Shown: in pieces, positions 46,743 through 55,846 of the stretch
How the letters are laid out: every line of letters starts with the position of its first letter
Numbering within the stretch: the stretch's first letter is position 1
From: Micromonospora coriariae
GTDB lineage: Bacteria > Actinomycetota > Actinomycetes > Mycobacteriales > Micromonosporaceae
Assembly: GCF_900091455.1 (NCBI RefSeq)
Contig: NZ_LT607412.1
Coordinates: 1,488,001 to 1,552,000 of the forward strand
Direction of reading: 5' to 3'
Length of the DNA stretch: 64,000 nucleotides
Translations under genes and position numbers: made by a program
Notes under the pieces: model-generated
The model's database searches: none
What the model was told of the DNA's origin: nothing
Seen by the model: the letters and a program-made list of their open reading frames with translations, nothing else

Positions 46743-48542
46743 TCAGAAGCTGTACGGCTCGGTCAGCCGCCAGGCCGCGTTGATCAGGCCGATGTGCGAC
46801 AGCGCCTGCGGGGTGTTGCCGAGCTGCGCACCGGTGATCAGGTCGATCTGCTCGCTGAACAGGCCCACGTCGTTGGCCTTCCCGACCACCTGCCGGAACA
46901 GCTCCTCGGCCCGGCGCCGCTCGCCCGCCAACGCCAGGCACTCCACCAGCCAGAACGAGCAGAGCACGAAACCGGCCGGGTCGGTCGACCAGCGGCGTAC
47001 CAGCCCGTCGTCGGTGCCCAACTCCCGCTCCACCACCTCGATGGTGGAGCGCATCCGCGGGTCAGTGGCCGGCAGGAAGTGCACCACCGGCAGGAAGAGC
47101 GCCGAGGCGTCCAGCTCGGCCGAGCCGAACGCGCCGGTGAACGCGCCCATCCGCTCGTTCCAGCCCCGCCGGAGCACCTCGTCACGGATCTCGTCGCGGA
47201 TCCTGGCCCAGCGGTCCGGGTCGGCCCGCTCGCCGAGCCGGTCGGCGAGCCGCACCGCCCGGTCCATGGTCAGCCAGCACAGCACCTTGGAGGACAGGTA
47301 GTGCATGTCCCCGTCGCGGGCCTCCCACATGCCCCGGTCCGGCAGATGCCAGGTGCTCGCCACCTGCTCGGTCAGCCCGAGCACCATCTCACGCAACTCC
47401 CCGTCGAACGTCCCGCCCAGGTAGTCGCGCAGCCGCCAGACCGCCGACATCACCTCCCCCGGCACGTCCAGCTGCCGTTGCCGCCAGGCGTCGTTGCCGA
47501 TCCGGACCGGCCGGCTGCCGGCGTAACCGCCCAGCTGCAGGCAGTCGTGCTCGGTGAGGTCACGCTCCCCCTCCAGCCCGAACAGCACCGGCACCGGCTC
47601 GTCGCCGATCCGGCCGATCGAGCGGGACACCCAGGCGAACAGCCGGGACGCCTCGTGGGGGCAGGCCGCCACCCAGAGCGCGCGCATGGTCATCGAGAAG
47701 TCGCGCAGCCAGGCGAAGCGGTAGTCGTAGTTGCGGTCGCCGCCGATCTGCTCCGGCAGCGACGTGGTCAGCGCGGCGGTGATCGCGCCACTGCGGGAGT
47801 ACGTGAGACCGGTCAGCACCGTCGCGCTGGGCCGGACCAGCTCGGGGTACCTGCCCGGATACTGGTGCGGCTCCCGGTACGCCTCCCACGCCCGCACCGT
47901 CTCGGCGAGCGCGGCCACCGGGTCCAGCCGGACCGGCGGGGCGCCGTACGTCGCGCCGTACGCCACGTCCACCCCGATCACCTGGCCGGCGGAGACCTCG
48001 AACTCGTGGGTCACCCGGTCCCGGCCGGCCCGCAGCGGGAGCTGCGCGGAGCGCAGCAACAGTGTCACCGGGCCCGCCGCGGCCACGACCGTGCCGTCCG
48101 GCTGCTCGTGTAGGTACGGGGTGAGCAGGCCGTACTCCGGACGGGGTGCGAAGTCCAACGACATCCGAACCCGCCCCGACAACCCCTCGACCACCCGGAT
48201 CAGCACGGCGGGCGAGTTCTGGCCGAGTTCGTGCGCGCGGGCGCCGAACTCGGCGGCGAGCGCGTCGGTGACCGCCACGCTGCCGTGCGGGGTGTGGTGC
48301 ACCGTGCGCAGCACCAGCGTGTCCGGCCGGTACGACCGCTCCACCCGGTGCCCCTGCCCGCCCACGCCCACCGGCGCCAACCGGAAGTGCCCGGCGCGCG
48401 GGTCGAGCAACCGCCCGAACACGGAGGCACCGTCGAACCGGTGCGGACACCACCAGTCGATCGAACCGTGCTTGCTCACCAGAGCGCCGGAGCGGGAGTC
48501 GGACAGGAATCCGTAGTCGGAGATCGCCGGCTGCTGCTCCAC
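46743..48542 (-). CDS. Glycoside hydrolase family 15 protein (glucoamylase/trehalase-like)
   Basis: 599 residues without signal peptide. An N-terminal beta-sandwich (IGDYGFLSDSRSGALV, about 5-240) and a C-terminal (alpha/alpha)6 toroid starting at RNYDYRFAWLRDFSMT. The toroid contains GYAGSRPVRIGNDAWRQ and WEARDGDMHYLSSKVLCW where the acid/base is expected. The cytoplasmic form in actinobacteria is often a trehalase or glucodextranase-like enzyme, hydrolysing alpha-linked glucosides. Alone on its strand, 48 bp after the cupin gene stop. Confidence 0.88.
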   Translation of the reverse strand: MEQQPAISDYGFLSDSRSGALVSKHGSIDWWCPHRFDGASVFGRLLDPRAGHFRLAPVGVGGQGHRVERSYRPDTLVLRTVHHTPHGSVAVTDALAAEFGARAHELGQNSPAVLIRVVEGLSGRVRMSLDFAPRPEYGLLTPYLHEQPDGTVVAAAGPVTLLLRSAQLPLRAGRDRVTHEFEVSAGQVIGVDVAYGATYGAPPVRLDPVAALAETVRAWEAYREPHQYPGRYPELVRPSATVLTGLTYSRSGAITAALTTSLPEQIGGDRNYDYRFAWLRDFSMTMRALWVAACPHEASRLFAWVSRSIGRIGDEPVPVLFGLEGERDLTEHDCLQLGGYAGSRPVRIGNDAWRQRQLDVPGEVMSAVWRLRDYLGGTFDGELREMVLGLTEQVASTWHLPDRGMWEARDGDMHYLSSKVLCWLTMDRAVRLADRLGERADPDRWARIRDEIRDEVLRRGWNERMGAFTGAFGSAELDASALFLPVVHFLPATDPRMRSTIEVVERELGTDDGLVRRWSTDPAGFVLCSFWLVECLALAGERRRAEELFRQVVGKANDVGLFSEQIDLITGAQLGNTPQALSHIGLINAAWRLTEPYSF

Positions 48543-48590
48543 CCGCCGCGGGTACCCCGATCGGCCCGGATCAGACCGCCGTCGGCCGCG

Positions 48591-48983
48591 TCACGAAGTG
48601 GGCGGCTCGTCCTCGCCAGCCTCCTCGGCAGCGTCGGCCTCCTCCTTGGTCCGGTGCACGGCCTGGTCGGCGTGCTCCGGAGGGCCGTACACGGTGTAGA
48701 GCACCAACGGGTTGGGCCCGGTGTTGACGAAGTTGTGCCTGGTGCCCGCCGGTACCACGACCAGGTCGCCGGAGACGACCTCCCGCTTCTCGCCGGCGAC
48801 CCGCGCCTCGCCGGTGCCGCTGACGAACGTCAGGATCTGGTCGATGTCCTCGTGCACCTCCTCGCCGATCTCCCCGCCCGGCGGAATGGTCATGATGACC
48901 AACTGGGTGTGCTCCCCGGTCCACAGCACCCGTCGGAAGTCCGGGCTCTTCTCGGCGACGGTCGCGATAGTGAAATGCTCCAT
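48591..48983 (-). CDS. Cupin domain protein
   Basis: 130 residues from ATG 48983. A single cupin barrel with GGEIGEEVHEDIDQIL and VPAGTRHNFVNTGPNPL motifs giving His/Glu metal ligands. Small proteins of this sort may be isomerases, dioxygenases or sensors; the C-terminal tail is acidic (EEADAAEEAGEDE). Same strand as and just upstream of GH15, so they may be cotranscribed. Confidence 0.85.
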   Translation of the reverse strand: MEHFTIATVAEKSPDFRRVLWTGEHTQLVIMTIPPGGEIGEEVHEDIDQILTFVSGTGEARVAGEKREVVSGDLVVVPAGTRHNFVNTGPNPLVLYTVYGPPEHADQAVHRTKEEADAAEEAGEDEPPTS

Positions 48984-49248
48984 GCCGGGCTCATACCCCG
49001 TTCCGCGCCGCGTCACGCCGGGACTCGCAGATGGTGGAATTCCCCACGGTTGGCAGGTTTGGATCCACGCCGGCCGGGGATCGCATGCCTGACCGGCGCG
49101 AGCGGCCGGTCGAGCCAGGTCCCTGCCGGCGTACCGCCGAACGGCTGCGGTGGTGGGAGACGGCCAGAGCGCGGCGACGTTCCGACCACTGTCGAAGCGG
49201 CGCCGTGCGCTCGTCTGCGCATCCCTCTGCCGTGCCGCGCCCTACCGG

Positions 49249-50142
49249 TCAGCCGTCGCGGTGCAGCCAGGTGAGCAGGTCGGGTGGCGCGAGCGCCGCC
49301 GTTCGCGCCCGGTAGCGGGCCAGCGCCGCCGCGTCCAACAGGTCCCGTCCCTGCCCCGAGCCGCCATGGCGGAAGAAGGCCCGGCGGTCGCGCAGCACAC
49401 CGAGCGTGTCCGGTGCGAGCCGGTCGGCGCGCTCCCGCATCCGGTCGAAGGTCGCCGCCTCGACCAGGTCGGGCCAGCGCTCGGGTGGCACCGCGAGGCC
49501 CCACCGGTCGGCGAGGCGGCGCATCTGACCGCAGAGGTCGGCCCGCAGGTCGTCGTAGTGCACCAGCTCGACGTTCGGCTCGTGCCGGCGCGCCCAGGCG
49601 TCGCTCAGGTGCAGGAGCACTCCGGGCAGCGAGTCCAGTTCGGCGCGCGGGTCCACCTCCCGGTCGACCCAGCTCGACAGCCACTGCCCCACCGGCGTGC
49701 GTGCTCGCGGCGGTCCCGCCGGGGCGGGCTGGCCGGTCAGTTGGCTGAGCCGCATCCGGTCCAGGTTGCCGGCCTGGTGGTACAGGGAGACCGCCATGTC
49801 CAGCGGGTGCCGGGCCACCACCACGTAGTGCACCCGCGGGTCGAGCGGCAGGCCGTCCAGCGGCGTGTGTGTCTTGACGAACCGACGATGCGGCTGGGCG
49901 GCCAGCCGGCGGTACACCGCGTCCTGCGGCTCGACCAGCCAGTCCAGCCACGGCGACAGCTCGGTCAGCGGCGCCGGTAGCTCCGGGGCGCCCAGCACCA
50001 GCAGCGCGCAGATCATCTGCATCCAGGTCGTGCCGCTCTTGGATCGGGTGCTGATCACGATGTCGCCGTCCCGGAACGCGAAACCGGCCCAGCGGGCGCT
50101 GTCCTCGTCGTCGGACCGGTAGCGGTGAGCTGGCACGAGCAT
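49249..50142 (-). CDS. PAPS-dependent sulfotransferase
   Basis: 297 residues. The 5'-phosphosulfate binding loop is RSKSGTTWMQ near residue 33, the catalytic His is in RFVKTHTPLDGLP, and the 3'-phosphate site YVVVARHPLDMAVS. Cytosolic-type Sulfotransfer_1 enzymes move sulfate onto hydroxyls of small molecules. No biosynthetic partner lies adjacent, so the acceptor is unknown. Divergent from the beta-family gene with 91 bp between. Confidence 0.92.
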   Translation of the reverse strand: MLVPAHRYRSDDEDSARWAGFAFRDGDIVISTRSKSGTTWMQMICALLVLGAPELPAPLTELSPWLDWLVEPQDAVYRRLAAQPHRRFVKTHTPLDGLPLDPRVHYVVVARHPLDMAVSLYHQAGNLDRMRLSQLTGQPAPAGPPRARTPVGQWLSSWVDREVDPRAELDSLPGVLLHLSDAWARRHEPNVELVHYDDLRADLCGQMRRLADRWGLAVPPERWPDLVEAATFDRMRERADRLAPDTLGVLRDRRAFFRHGGSGQGRDLLDAAALARYRARTAALAPPDLLTWLHRDG

Positions 50143-50200
50143 CGGGCGAGCGTAGTCGCCGAGCCGACAGTCAGGCAGCCGAATTCCGGCTCGACAGCCT

Positions 50201-50233
50201 GTGACATATGCGCATACCTGGCTAGATTGAAGT
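50201..50233 (+). promoter_or_regulatory. Promoter with a perfect palindrome in its spacer
   Basis: GTGACA (50201-50206), 16-nt spacer, TAGATT (50223-50228), then 5 nt to ATG 50234: a leaderless layout. The spacer begins with the perfect 10-bp palindrome TATGCGCATA (50207-50216), well placed for a repressor. Confidence 0.55.
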
Positions 50234-51334
50234 ATGGTGCCCGCCCACGGGGGCCGGGCGGCGGAACCGGTCTACCGCCCCATCCTCGCCAGCCGTCGCG
50301 GTGAGCTGGACGCCTTGAGTCACCTCGACCCTGCGGCCGCCCCGATGCTCGCCCCGATCCTGGAGGTCGGCGCGGTCGACCGCACCACGATGGACATTCT
50401 GCGCCGGTTGCCGGTCGGGCTGCTGCCAGCCGTCGACGTCAGCACCCTGCCCGATGCGCCGGAGGCGGAGCTGGCCCGCTGGGGCGTACCGCTGGTGCCG
50501 GTGATCGGGCTCGCGGAGAGCGACCGGCGGCTGGCCGCGCACGCCACGGCGGCCCGGGCGTACGCCCGGCGGGCGCTGGTCCGGTTGCGGGCCGGCCAGG
50601 ACCGGGCCGGGCCGGACGAGAGCACCGCCGCCGTCGAGCGGATCTGGCGGTTCACCGGCCTGGCGCCGGAGGAGTGCGACCTGCTGGTGGACGCGGGCGA
50701 CGTGTGCTGCCCGGCGGACGTGCGGCTGGCCGAGCCACGGGTACGCCGGCTGCTGGACTGGGCCCGTCGGCACGCCTGGCGGTCGGTGACGGTGGCCGCC
50801 GGCGGGATGCCGCCGACGCTGTCCCGGTTGCCCACCGACGAGCCGGTCCGGCTGGACCGCTGGGACTGGCTGCTCTGGCAGCGGCTCGCCGACGCCGGGG
50901 TCGACTACGGCGACTACGGCGTCGGCCCGGCCGTACCCGGCACCGGTGAGCCGGGTGACCGGTTGCCCACCGTGCGGTACACGGCCGACGGCAGTTGGTG
51001 GGTCTACCGCTGGTCGCGCCGGGGTGGGCGCGGCGACGACCGGTTCGCCGACCTGTGCCGCACGTTGGTCTCGGCACCGCACTGGCCGCGCACCGGCGCG
51101 GCCTTCTCCTGGGGCGACCATGAGCTGCTGCGCCGGGCCCGAAGGGGCGCCGGCGCCGGCTCGGCCGCCAACTGGGCGGCCTGGAGCACGTCGCACCACC
51201 TGGCGCACGTGTTGACCGCGCTGCTGCACCCGCGCGACGACGCCGACCCGGGGTGGCGTCCCGGGCCGGATCCGCCGCAGCGAGGGCGGTCGCTGCGGCA
51301 GTCGCGCGGCGGTGAGACCCGCCGGGCCGGCTGA
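50234..51334 (+). CDS. Beta family protein (Pfam Beta_protein type), function unknown
   Basis: 366 residues. Landmarks that I associate with this family are YRPILASRRGELDALSHL at the N-terminus, DYGDYGVGP near 225, VRYTADGSWWVYR, SWGDHELLRRA and the NWAAWSTSHHLAHVLTALL near the C-terminus. The family occurs in phages and scattered bacteria, often in mobile or defence regions, with no known activity. The C-terminal 35 residues are a basic, disordered tail. The gene ends only 4 bp from the convergent HesB-like gene. The family label is from memory and moderately sure. Confidence 0.65.
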   Translation: MVPAHGGRAAEPVYRPILASRRGELDALSHLDPAAAPMLAPILEVGAVDRTTMDILRRLPVGLLPAVDVSTLPDAPEAELARWGVPLVPVIGLAESDRRLAAHATAARAYARRALVRLRAGQDRAGPDESTAAVERIWRFTGLAPEECDLLVDAGDVCCPADVRLAEPRVRRLLDWARRHAWRSVTVAAGGMPPTLSRLPTDEPVRLDRWDWLLWQRLADAGVDYGDYGVGPAVPGTGEPGDRLPTVRYTADGSWWVYRWSRRGGRGDDRFADLCRTLVSAPHWPRTGAAFSWGDHELLRRARRGAGAGSAANWAAWSTSHHLAHVLTALLHPRDDADPGWRPGPDPPQRGRSLRQSRGGETRRAG

Positions 51335-51338
51335 GCTG

Positions 51339-51620
51339 CTACGCCTTCTCGGTGAACCCGAACTGGATGATGCCCTCGTCGTCGACGGTGGCGTCCACCG
51401 AGGCGTCGCCGAGCAGTTCGACGGCGTCCTCGTCAAGGAAGATCCGGGCACCCTGGTTGTCGACCACATGGTCGCCCTGCACCGGCTCGGGCACCAGTTC
51501 CACTGTGAGTGACCCGGCCTCGGCGTCGGCGGCGATACGCACTCCACCGTCCTCGCCGACGTCCTGCTGGTTGGCGAGGTCACGGATGACGAGCACGGCA
51601 TTGTCGGTCATGGTGAGCAT
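51339..51620 (-). CDS. HesB/IscA-like protein lacking cysteines
   Basis: 93 residues from ATG 51620 with GAGGAG upstream. The chain starts MLTMTDNAVLVIRDLANQQ and follows the A-type Fe-S carrier pattern (GVRIAAD, then VVDNQGARIFLDEDAVELL), but the three cluster-binding cysteines are absent and the protein has no cysteine at all. It therefore should not carry an Fe-S cluster. Such proteins are frequent and conserved in actinomycetes with unknown roles. Confidence 0.8.
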   Translation of the reverse strand: MLTMTDNAVLVIRDLANQQDVGEDGGVRIAADAEAGSLTVELVPEPVQGDHVVDNQGARIFLDEDAVELLGDASVDATVDDEGIIQFGFTEKA

Positions 51621-51815
51621 TTGCGGAACTCCTCGTGGATTCTCGGCTCGCGGTCGGTTACCGCACAGACCGGACAATCGGTCCGCGTACGAGCACACGT
51701 GGGAGGCGACAGGAGGGGCGAGCGGTCGTCGCCGTCGCATCGCGTCGGGGCAGCTGACGGGCCCCGTCACCGCCTACGGTGCCCGCTGCCAGACGATCCG
51801 TCAAATAGAGGCGGA

Positions 51816-52889
51816 TCAGTCGAGAGCGTGGGCCGGGGCGAGCAACGCACGGATCTCGTTGACCGCCGCGCGGCCGGCCCGGTTGGCTCCGATCGTGCTC
51901 GCCGACGGGCCGTACCCGACCAGGTGGATCCGCGCGTCGGCGACCACGCGGGTGCCGTCCATCGTGATACCGCCGCCCGGTGCGCGCAGCCCCAGCGGGG
52001 CCAGGTGGTCGAGCGCGGCGCGGAAGCCGGTGCACCAGAGGATCATGTCCGCCGGCACGAACCGTCCGTCCGCCCAGGCCACCCCGTCGGGCGTGATCCG
52101 GTCGAAGACGGGTAGCCGGTCGAGGACGCCCCGCTCGCGCAGTCGTCGTGTCTCCGGGGTGATCGGCAGCCCGGTCACGCCCACCACGCTGCCTGGCGGG
52201 CGGCCGGCCCGTACCGCCACGTCCACCCGGGCCACCGCGGCCCGGCCCAGCTCGGTGTCGAACTCCTCGTCGCGGAACTCAGGTGGCCGGCGGGTCACCC
52301 AGGTGGTGGCGGCCGCGACGGTGGAGACCTCGGCGAGCAGCTGCACTGCGGAGGTGCCGCCGCCGACCACGACCACCCGGCGGCCGGTGAACTCGTCCGG
52401 GCCCCGGTAGTCGGCGGTGTGCAGCTGCCGGCCGCGGAACGAGGACCGACCCGGGTAGTACGGCCAGAACGGCCGGGTCCAGGTGCCGGTCGCGTTGACC
52501 AGTGCGCGGGTGATCCACCGGTCGCCGTCGGTGTGCACGTCCAGCCGGCCCTCCGGACGGGAGTGCACCGCGCGGACCCGCACGGGTCGCCGCACCGGCA
52601 GCTCGAAGGCTCGCTCGTACCCCGCGAAGTAGGCACTGACCTGCTCGGCCGCCGGCCGCTGCGGGTCGCCGGGTGGGAAGGGCAGCCCGGGCAGGTCGTG
52701 AATGCCGTGCACCCGGTTCAGCAGCAGGGTCGGCCAGCGGTGCTGCCAGGCTCCACCTGGGCCGTCGTCACCGTCGAGGATGACGAAGCCGCCGCCCGGG
52801 GCGAAGCCGGTGCGGCGCAGGTGGTAGCCGGCGCTCAGGCCGGCCTGGCCGGCCCCGATCACCACGACGTCGACGGAGTGGGTGTCCAC
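51816..52889 (-). CDS. FAD-dependent monooxygenase/NAD(P)-binding flavoprotein
   Basis: 357 residues from GTG 52889; an ATG at 52955 would add 22 residues (MVCDRCDGQGG) but crowd the divergent aquaporin promoter. FAD motif VVVIGAGQAGLSAGYHL, a second NAD(P) motif VVVVGGGTSAVQLL near 190, and FMO-like GTWTRPFWP. Members (YUCCA/CzcO-like) oxidise small molecules or act as monooxygenases of amines and sulfur compounds. Substrate unknown. Confidence 0.86.
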   Translation of the reverse strand: MDTHSVDVVVIGAGQAGLSAGYHLRRTGFAPGGGFVILDGDDGPGGAWQHRWPTLLLNRVHGIHDLPGLPFPPGDPQRPAAEQVSAYFAGYERAFELPVRRPVRVRAVHSRPEGRLDVHTDGDRWITRALVNATGTWTRPFWPYYPGRSSFRGRQLHTADYRGPDEFTGRRVVVVGGGTSAVQLLAEVSTVAAATTWVTRRPPEFRDEEFDTELGRAAVARVDVAVRAGRPPGSVVGVTGLPITPETRRLRERGVLDRLPVFDRITPDGVAWADGRFVPADMILWCTGFRAALDHLAPLGLRAPGGGITMDGTRVVADARIHLVGYGPSASTIGANRAGRAAVNEIRALLAPAHALD

Positions 52890-52986
52890 GCGGGGTACAA
52901 CGCCGAACGTGGCGCCGCTCTGCCCGCCCTGGCCGTCGCACCGGTCACAGACCATGATTCGAGCACCGGGTCGCCCGAATTGTCCT

Positions 52987-52998
52987 TACGCTGACGAG
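52987..52998 (+). promoter_or_regulatory. Leaderless -10 box for the aquaporin gene
   Basis: TACGCT (52987-52992) lies 6 nt before ATG 52999 with no Shine-Dalgarno. Confidence 0.4.
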
Positions 52999-53715
52999 AT
53001 GGAAGACGCCCGTCGTGCGGCCGCCGAATTCCTCGGCACGTTCCTGCTGGTCTTCTTCGGGGTGGGCAGCGCTGTCGCAGCGCGCGTCCAGGGTGGGGTG
53101 GTGGTCGTCGCCCTGGCCTTCGGGTTCGTCATGCTGGCTCTGGTCTACACGATCGGCCCGCTCTCGGGCAGCCACGTCAATCCGGCGGTGACGCTCGGCG
53201 TGCTGCTCTCCGGGAAGATCTCGGTGATTGGTGCGGTGGCCTACTGGATCGCGCAGTTCGCCGGCGCGACCGTGGCCGGCTTCCTGCTCTGGGCGCTGAC
53301 CCGCTGGGGCGACGTGGCGGACCAGACCGCGGCGCTGGGCTCGAACGGGTACGGCGCGAACATCAACCGGGGCGGCGCGGCCGTGCTGGAGATCGTGCTG
53401 ACCTTCCTGTTCGTGCTGGTCGTCCTGGTGGTGACCAGCCGCAGCGAGAATCCGGGCACCGCCGGCGTGGCGATCGGGCTGGCCCTGGCCGTGACCCAAC
53501 TGGTCGGCGTGACGCTGGACGGCGCCGCCGTCAACCCGGCCCGCGCCTTCGGCCCGGCCGTCTTCGAGGGCGGCGTGGCACTGCGGCAGCTCTGGCTGTT
53601 CATCGTCTTCCCGCTGCTCGGCGGGGCGCTCGCCGCGCTGGTGGCACCGCTGGTGATGGGGGCGCAGCGGCACTACTGGGGCGGGCATGACAGGTCGGTC
53701 GGCCGACCGACGTAA
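52999..53715 (+). CDS. Aquaporin / MIP family channel
   Basis: 238 residues with six membrane segments and the two half-helix motifs HVNPAVT (about residue 64) and VNPARAFGP (about 182). The pore passes water and possibly glycerol or other small neutral molecules; the N-terminal half resembles AqpZ. Single gene, divergent from the flavin monooxygenase. Confidence 0.94.
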   Translation: MEDARRAAAEFLGTFLLVFFGVGSAVAARVQGGVVVVALAFGFVMLALVYTIGPLSGSHVNPAVTLGVLLSGKISVIGAVAYWIAQFAGATVAGFLLWALTRWGDVADQTAALGSNGYGANINRGGAAVLEIVLTFLFVLVVLVVTSRSENPGTAGVAIGLALAVTQLVGVTLDGAAVNPARAFGPAVFEGGVALRQLWLFIVFPLLGGALAALVAPLVMGAQRHYWGGHDRSVGRPT

Positions 53716-53782
53716 CGCCCTTTGGCAATATCCTTCGCCCGAGACTCTTCTCCGGCGAATATCTTCGTGGCAGCATCAGCGC

Positions 53783-55366
53783 ATGCATCGCCGTCTCTTT
53801 CCCCGGGTCCTCGCGCTGGTCGCGTTGGTCGCCACCGCGGCCACCGCCGGCGCGCCGGTCGCCACCGCCGAGTCGCCCACTCCCGCGACGACCCGACTGC
53901 GCGCGGCCATCGACACGATCCTCGCCGACCAGCGGCTGACCGGCGCGCAGGCGTCGGTGGTCGTTGTCGACACCAGCACGGGGCAGACCCTCTACGACCG
54001 CAACGGGGACCGGCGGCTGATCCCGGCCTCCAACACCAAGCTGCTGACCTCCACGGCCGCCCTGGAACTGCTCGGCGCGGGGCACCGCTTCGGCACCGAC
54101 GTACGAACCACCGGCAAGCGCCGCGGCGGGTTGCTCTCGGGCAATCTCTACCTGCGCGGCGGCGGCGACCCGACGATGCTCGCGGCCGACTACGACGCGC
54201 TCGCCGCGCAGGTCGCGGCCGACGGTGTCCGGGTGGTGACCGGCAACCTGATCGCCGACGACACCCGCTACGACAGCACCCGGCTCGGCCCCGACTGGAC
54301 CTGGGACGACGAGCCCTACTACTACGCCGCCCAGGTCTCCGCGCTGACCGTCGCGCCGGACACCGACTACGACGCGGGCACCGTGATCGTGCACGCCGCC
54401 CCGGCGGACCGGGCCGGCGCCCCGCCGGTGGTCAACACCACCCCACCCACCGGGTACGTCCGGATCGACAACCGCGCCGAGACGGTCGCCGGGGGCGAGA
54501 CCTCGATCTCGATCGAACGCGAGCACGGCGGCAACACCATCGTGGTGAGCGGGCAGATCGCGGTCGGCGACGAGCCGGCCAGCGACTGGGTGACGGTCTG
54601 GGAGCCCACCGGCTACGCGGCCGACGTGTTCCGGGCGGCACTGCACCGGCACGGCGTGCGGGTGCTCGGTCGAACCGTGCTCGGTCAGCCCACCCCGGAG
54701 GCCGCCCACCCGGTGGCCCGGCACGACTCGATGAGCCTGGGCGAGCTGATGACGCCGTTCCTCAAGCTCTCCAACAACGGGCACGCCGAGGTCCTGACCA
54801 AGGAGATCGGCCGGGTGCTCTCCGGCTCCGGCACCTGGACGGCCGGGCTGACCGCGATCAGCGAGTACGTCGCCGACACCGAGATGGACACCGGCACGCT
54901 GCGCCAGCGCGACGGCTCCGGACTGTCCCGGCGCAATCTGGTTCCGGCGACGGAGTTCGTCGACCTGCTGGCCGCCGTGCGGGCCGAACCCTGGTTCGGC
55001 ACCTGGTACGCGGCCCTGCCGATCGCCGGGCAACCCGAGCGGTTCGTGGGTGGCACGCTGCGCAGCCGGATGGCCGGCACTCCGGCGGCGGGCAACGTGC
55101 ACGCCAAGACCGGCAGCCTGACCGGGGTCTCCGGGTTGTCCGGCTATGTCACCAGCGCCGACGGACGGCTGCTGGCGTTCTCCATCCTGCTGAACAACTA
55201 CCTCACCGCGTCGGTGAAGCCGCTGGAGGACCAGATCGCCGTGGCGTTGGCCGGCTACCGCGAGGACGGCGCGGCGACGGCACGGATCGCACCGCCGGCA
55301 GTGCCGGAGACGCCACGGACGCCGGAGGGCGTGGAGTGCTCCTGGGTCAAGCCGATCACCTGCTGA
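53783..55366 (+). CDS. dacB: D-alanyl-D-alanine carboxypeptidase/endopeptidase (PBP4, DacB type)
   Basis: 527 residues from ATG 53783. Signal peptide about 1-31 (ATAE). Peptidase S13 motifs are the nucleophile SxxK in IPASNTKLLTS, SxN in LSNNGHAEVL and KTG in HAKTGSLTGVSG. It removes terminal D-Ala or cuts cross-links in peptidoglycan outside the membrane. The Pro-rich C-terminal tail ends WVKPITC. Faced at the 3' end by a small unknown gene, as is the M15 peptidase at 61.4 kb. Confidence 0.94.
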   Translation: MHRRLFPRVLALVALVATAATAGAPVATAESPTPATTRLRAAIDTILADQRLTGAQASVVVVDTSTGQTLYDRNGDRRLIPASNTKLLTSTAALELLGAGHRFGTDVRTTGKRRGGLLSGNLYLRGGGDPTMLAADYDALAAQVAADGVRVVTGNLIADDTRYDSTRLGPDWTWDDEPYYYAAQVSALTVAPDTDYDAGTVIVHAAPADRAGAPPVVNTTPPTGYVRIDNRAETVAGGETSISIEREHGGNTIVVSGQIAVGDEPASDWVTVWEPTGYAADVFRAALHRHGVRVLGRTVLGQPTPEAAHPVARHDSMSLGELMTPFLKLSNNGHAEVLTKEIGRVLSGSGTWTAGLTAISEYVADTEMDTGTLRQRDGSGLSRRNLVPATEFVDLLAAVRAEPWFGTWYAALPIAGQPERFVGGTLRSRMAGTPAAGNVHAKTGSLTGVSGLSGYVTSADGRLLAFSILLNNYLTASVKPLEDQIAVALAGYREDGAATARIAPPAVPETPRTPEGVECSWVKPITC

Positions 55367-55371
55367 TCGAT

Positions 55372-55398
55372 GGCCGGGGGCGTTGCGCGCCCCCGGCC
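55372..55398. terminator. Hairpin terminator after dacB, 11-bp stem
   Basis: GGCCGGGGGCG (55372-55382) pairs perfectly with 55388-55398, loop TTGCG, 5 nt past the dacB stop and 3 nt before the convergent gene's stop. Confidence 0.8.
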
Positions 55399-55401
55399 GG
55401 A

Positions 55402-55731
55402 TCAGGCCGGGCGGTCCGGTGGGGGAACCACAGCGGTCGGGTCACCCCGCTCGATGAGCGCGGCGATCTCGGCGGCCCGCAGCCCGCGCAGCGCCAGCAC
55501 CCGTGTGCCCCAGCGATGCAGCCGGCACGGGTGCGGGCTGGCGTCGTTACGGCAGACCATGCCGCCGGACCACCGGCGGGGAGCGTGCACCACCACCGCC
55601 CGCACCGCGAACTGGGCGTCCTCGCCCGTCACGTACGGCGGCAGAGGGATGTCGCGGAGCACCTCCCCCGGGGCTTCACCGGCACCGGGCGAAGCGGCCG
55701 GACGGACGCGGTGGGCGGTACTGCTGCTCAT
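55402..55731 (-). CDS. Small protein of unknown function, CRND...PCRLHRWG family (copy A)
   Basis: 109 residues from ATG 55731, chosen for GGAGG 8 nt upstream. No signal peptide. Core: DIPLPPYVTGEDAQFAVRAV, then CRNDASPHPCRLHRWG with two cysteines nine apart (C-x8-C), then a helix GLRAAEIAALIERGDP. About half the core residues are identical to the gene at 62288-62755. I do not recognise the domain. Convergent with dacB, 35 bp between stops. Confidence 0.75.
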   Translation of the reverse strand: MSSSTAHRVRPAASPGAGEAPGEVLRDIPLPPYVTGEDAQFAVRAVVVHAPRRWSGGMVCRNDASPHPCRLHRWGTRVLALRGLRAAEIAALIERGDPTAVVPPPDRPA

Positions 55732-55846
55732 CTGCGGTGCCTCCACACTGGATGGTGGGACGGGAACAGCAGAAAGTTACGTCGCCATCGACCGCATGCG
55801 ACGGACAAACTGTCCCGCCGTCCAGCGCGGCACCACGGACGCCAGG

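Noticed and set aside
51339..51620. Annotation as an Fe-S cluster assembly protein
   Set aside because: No cysteine is present, so cluster binding is excluded; kept only as a HesB-like fold.
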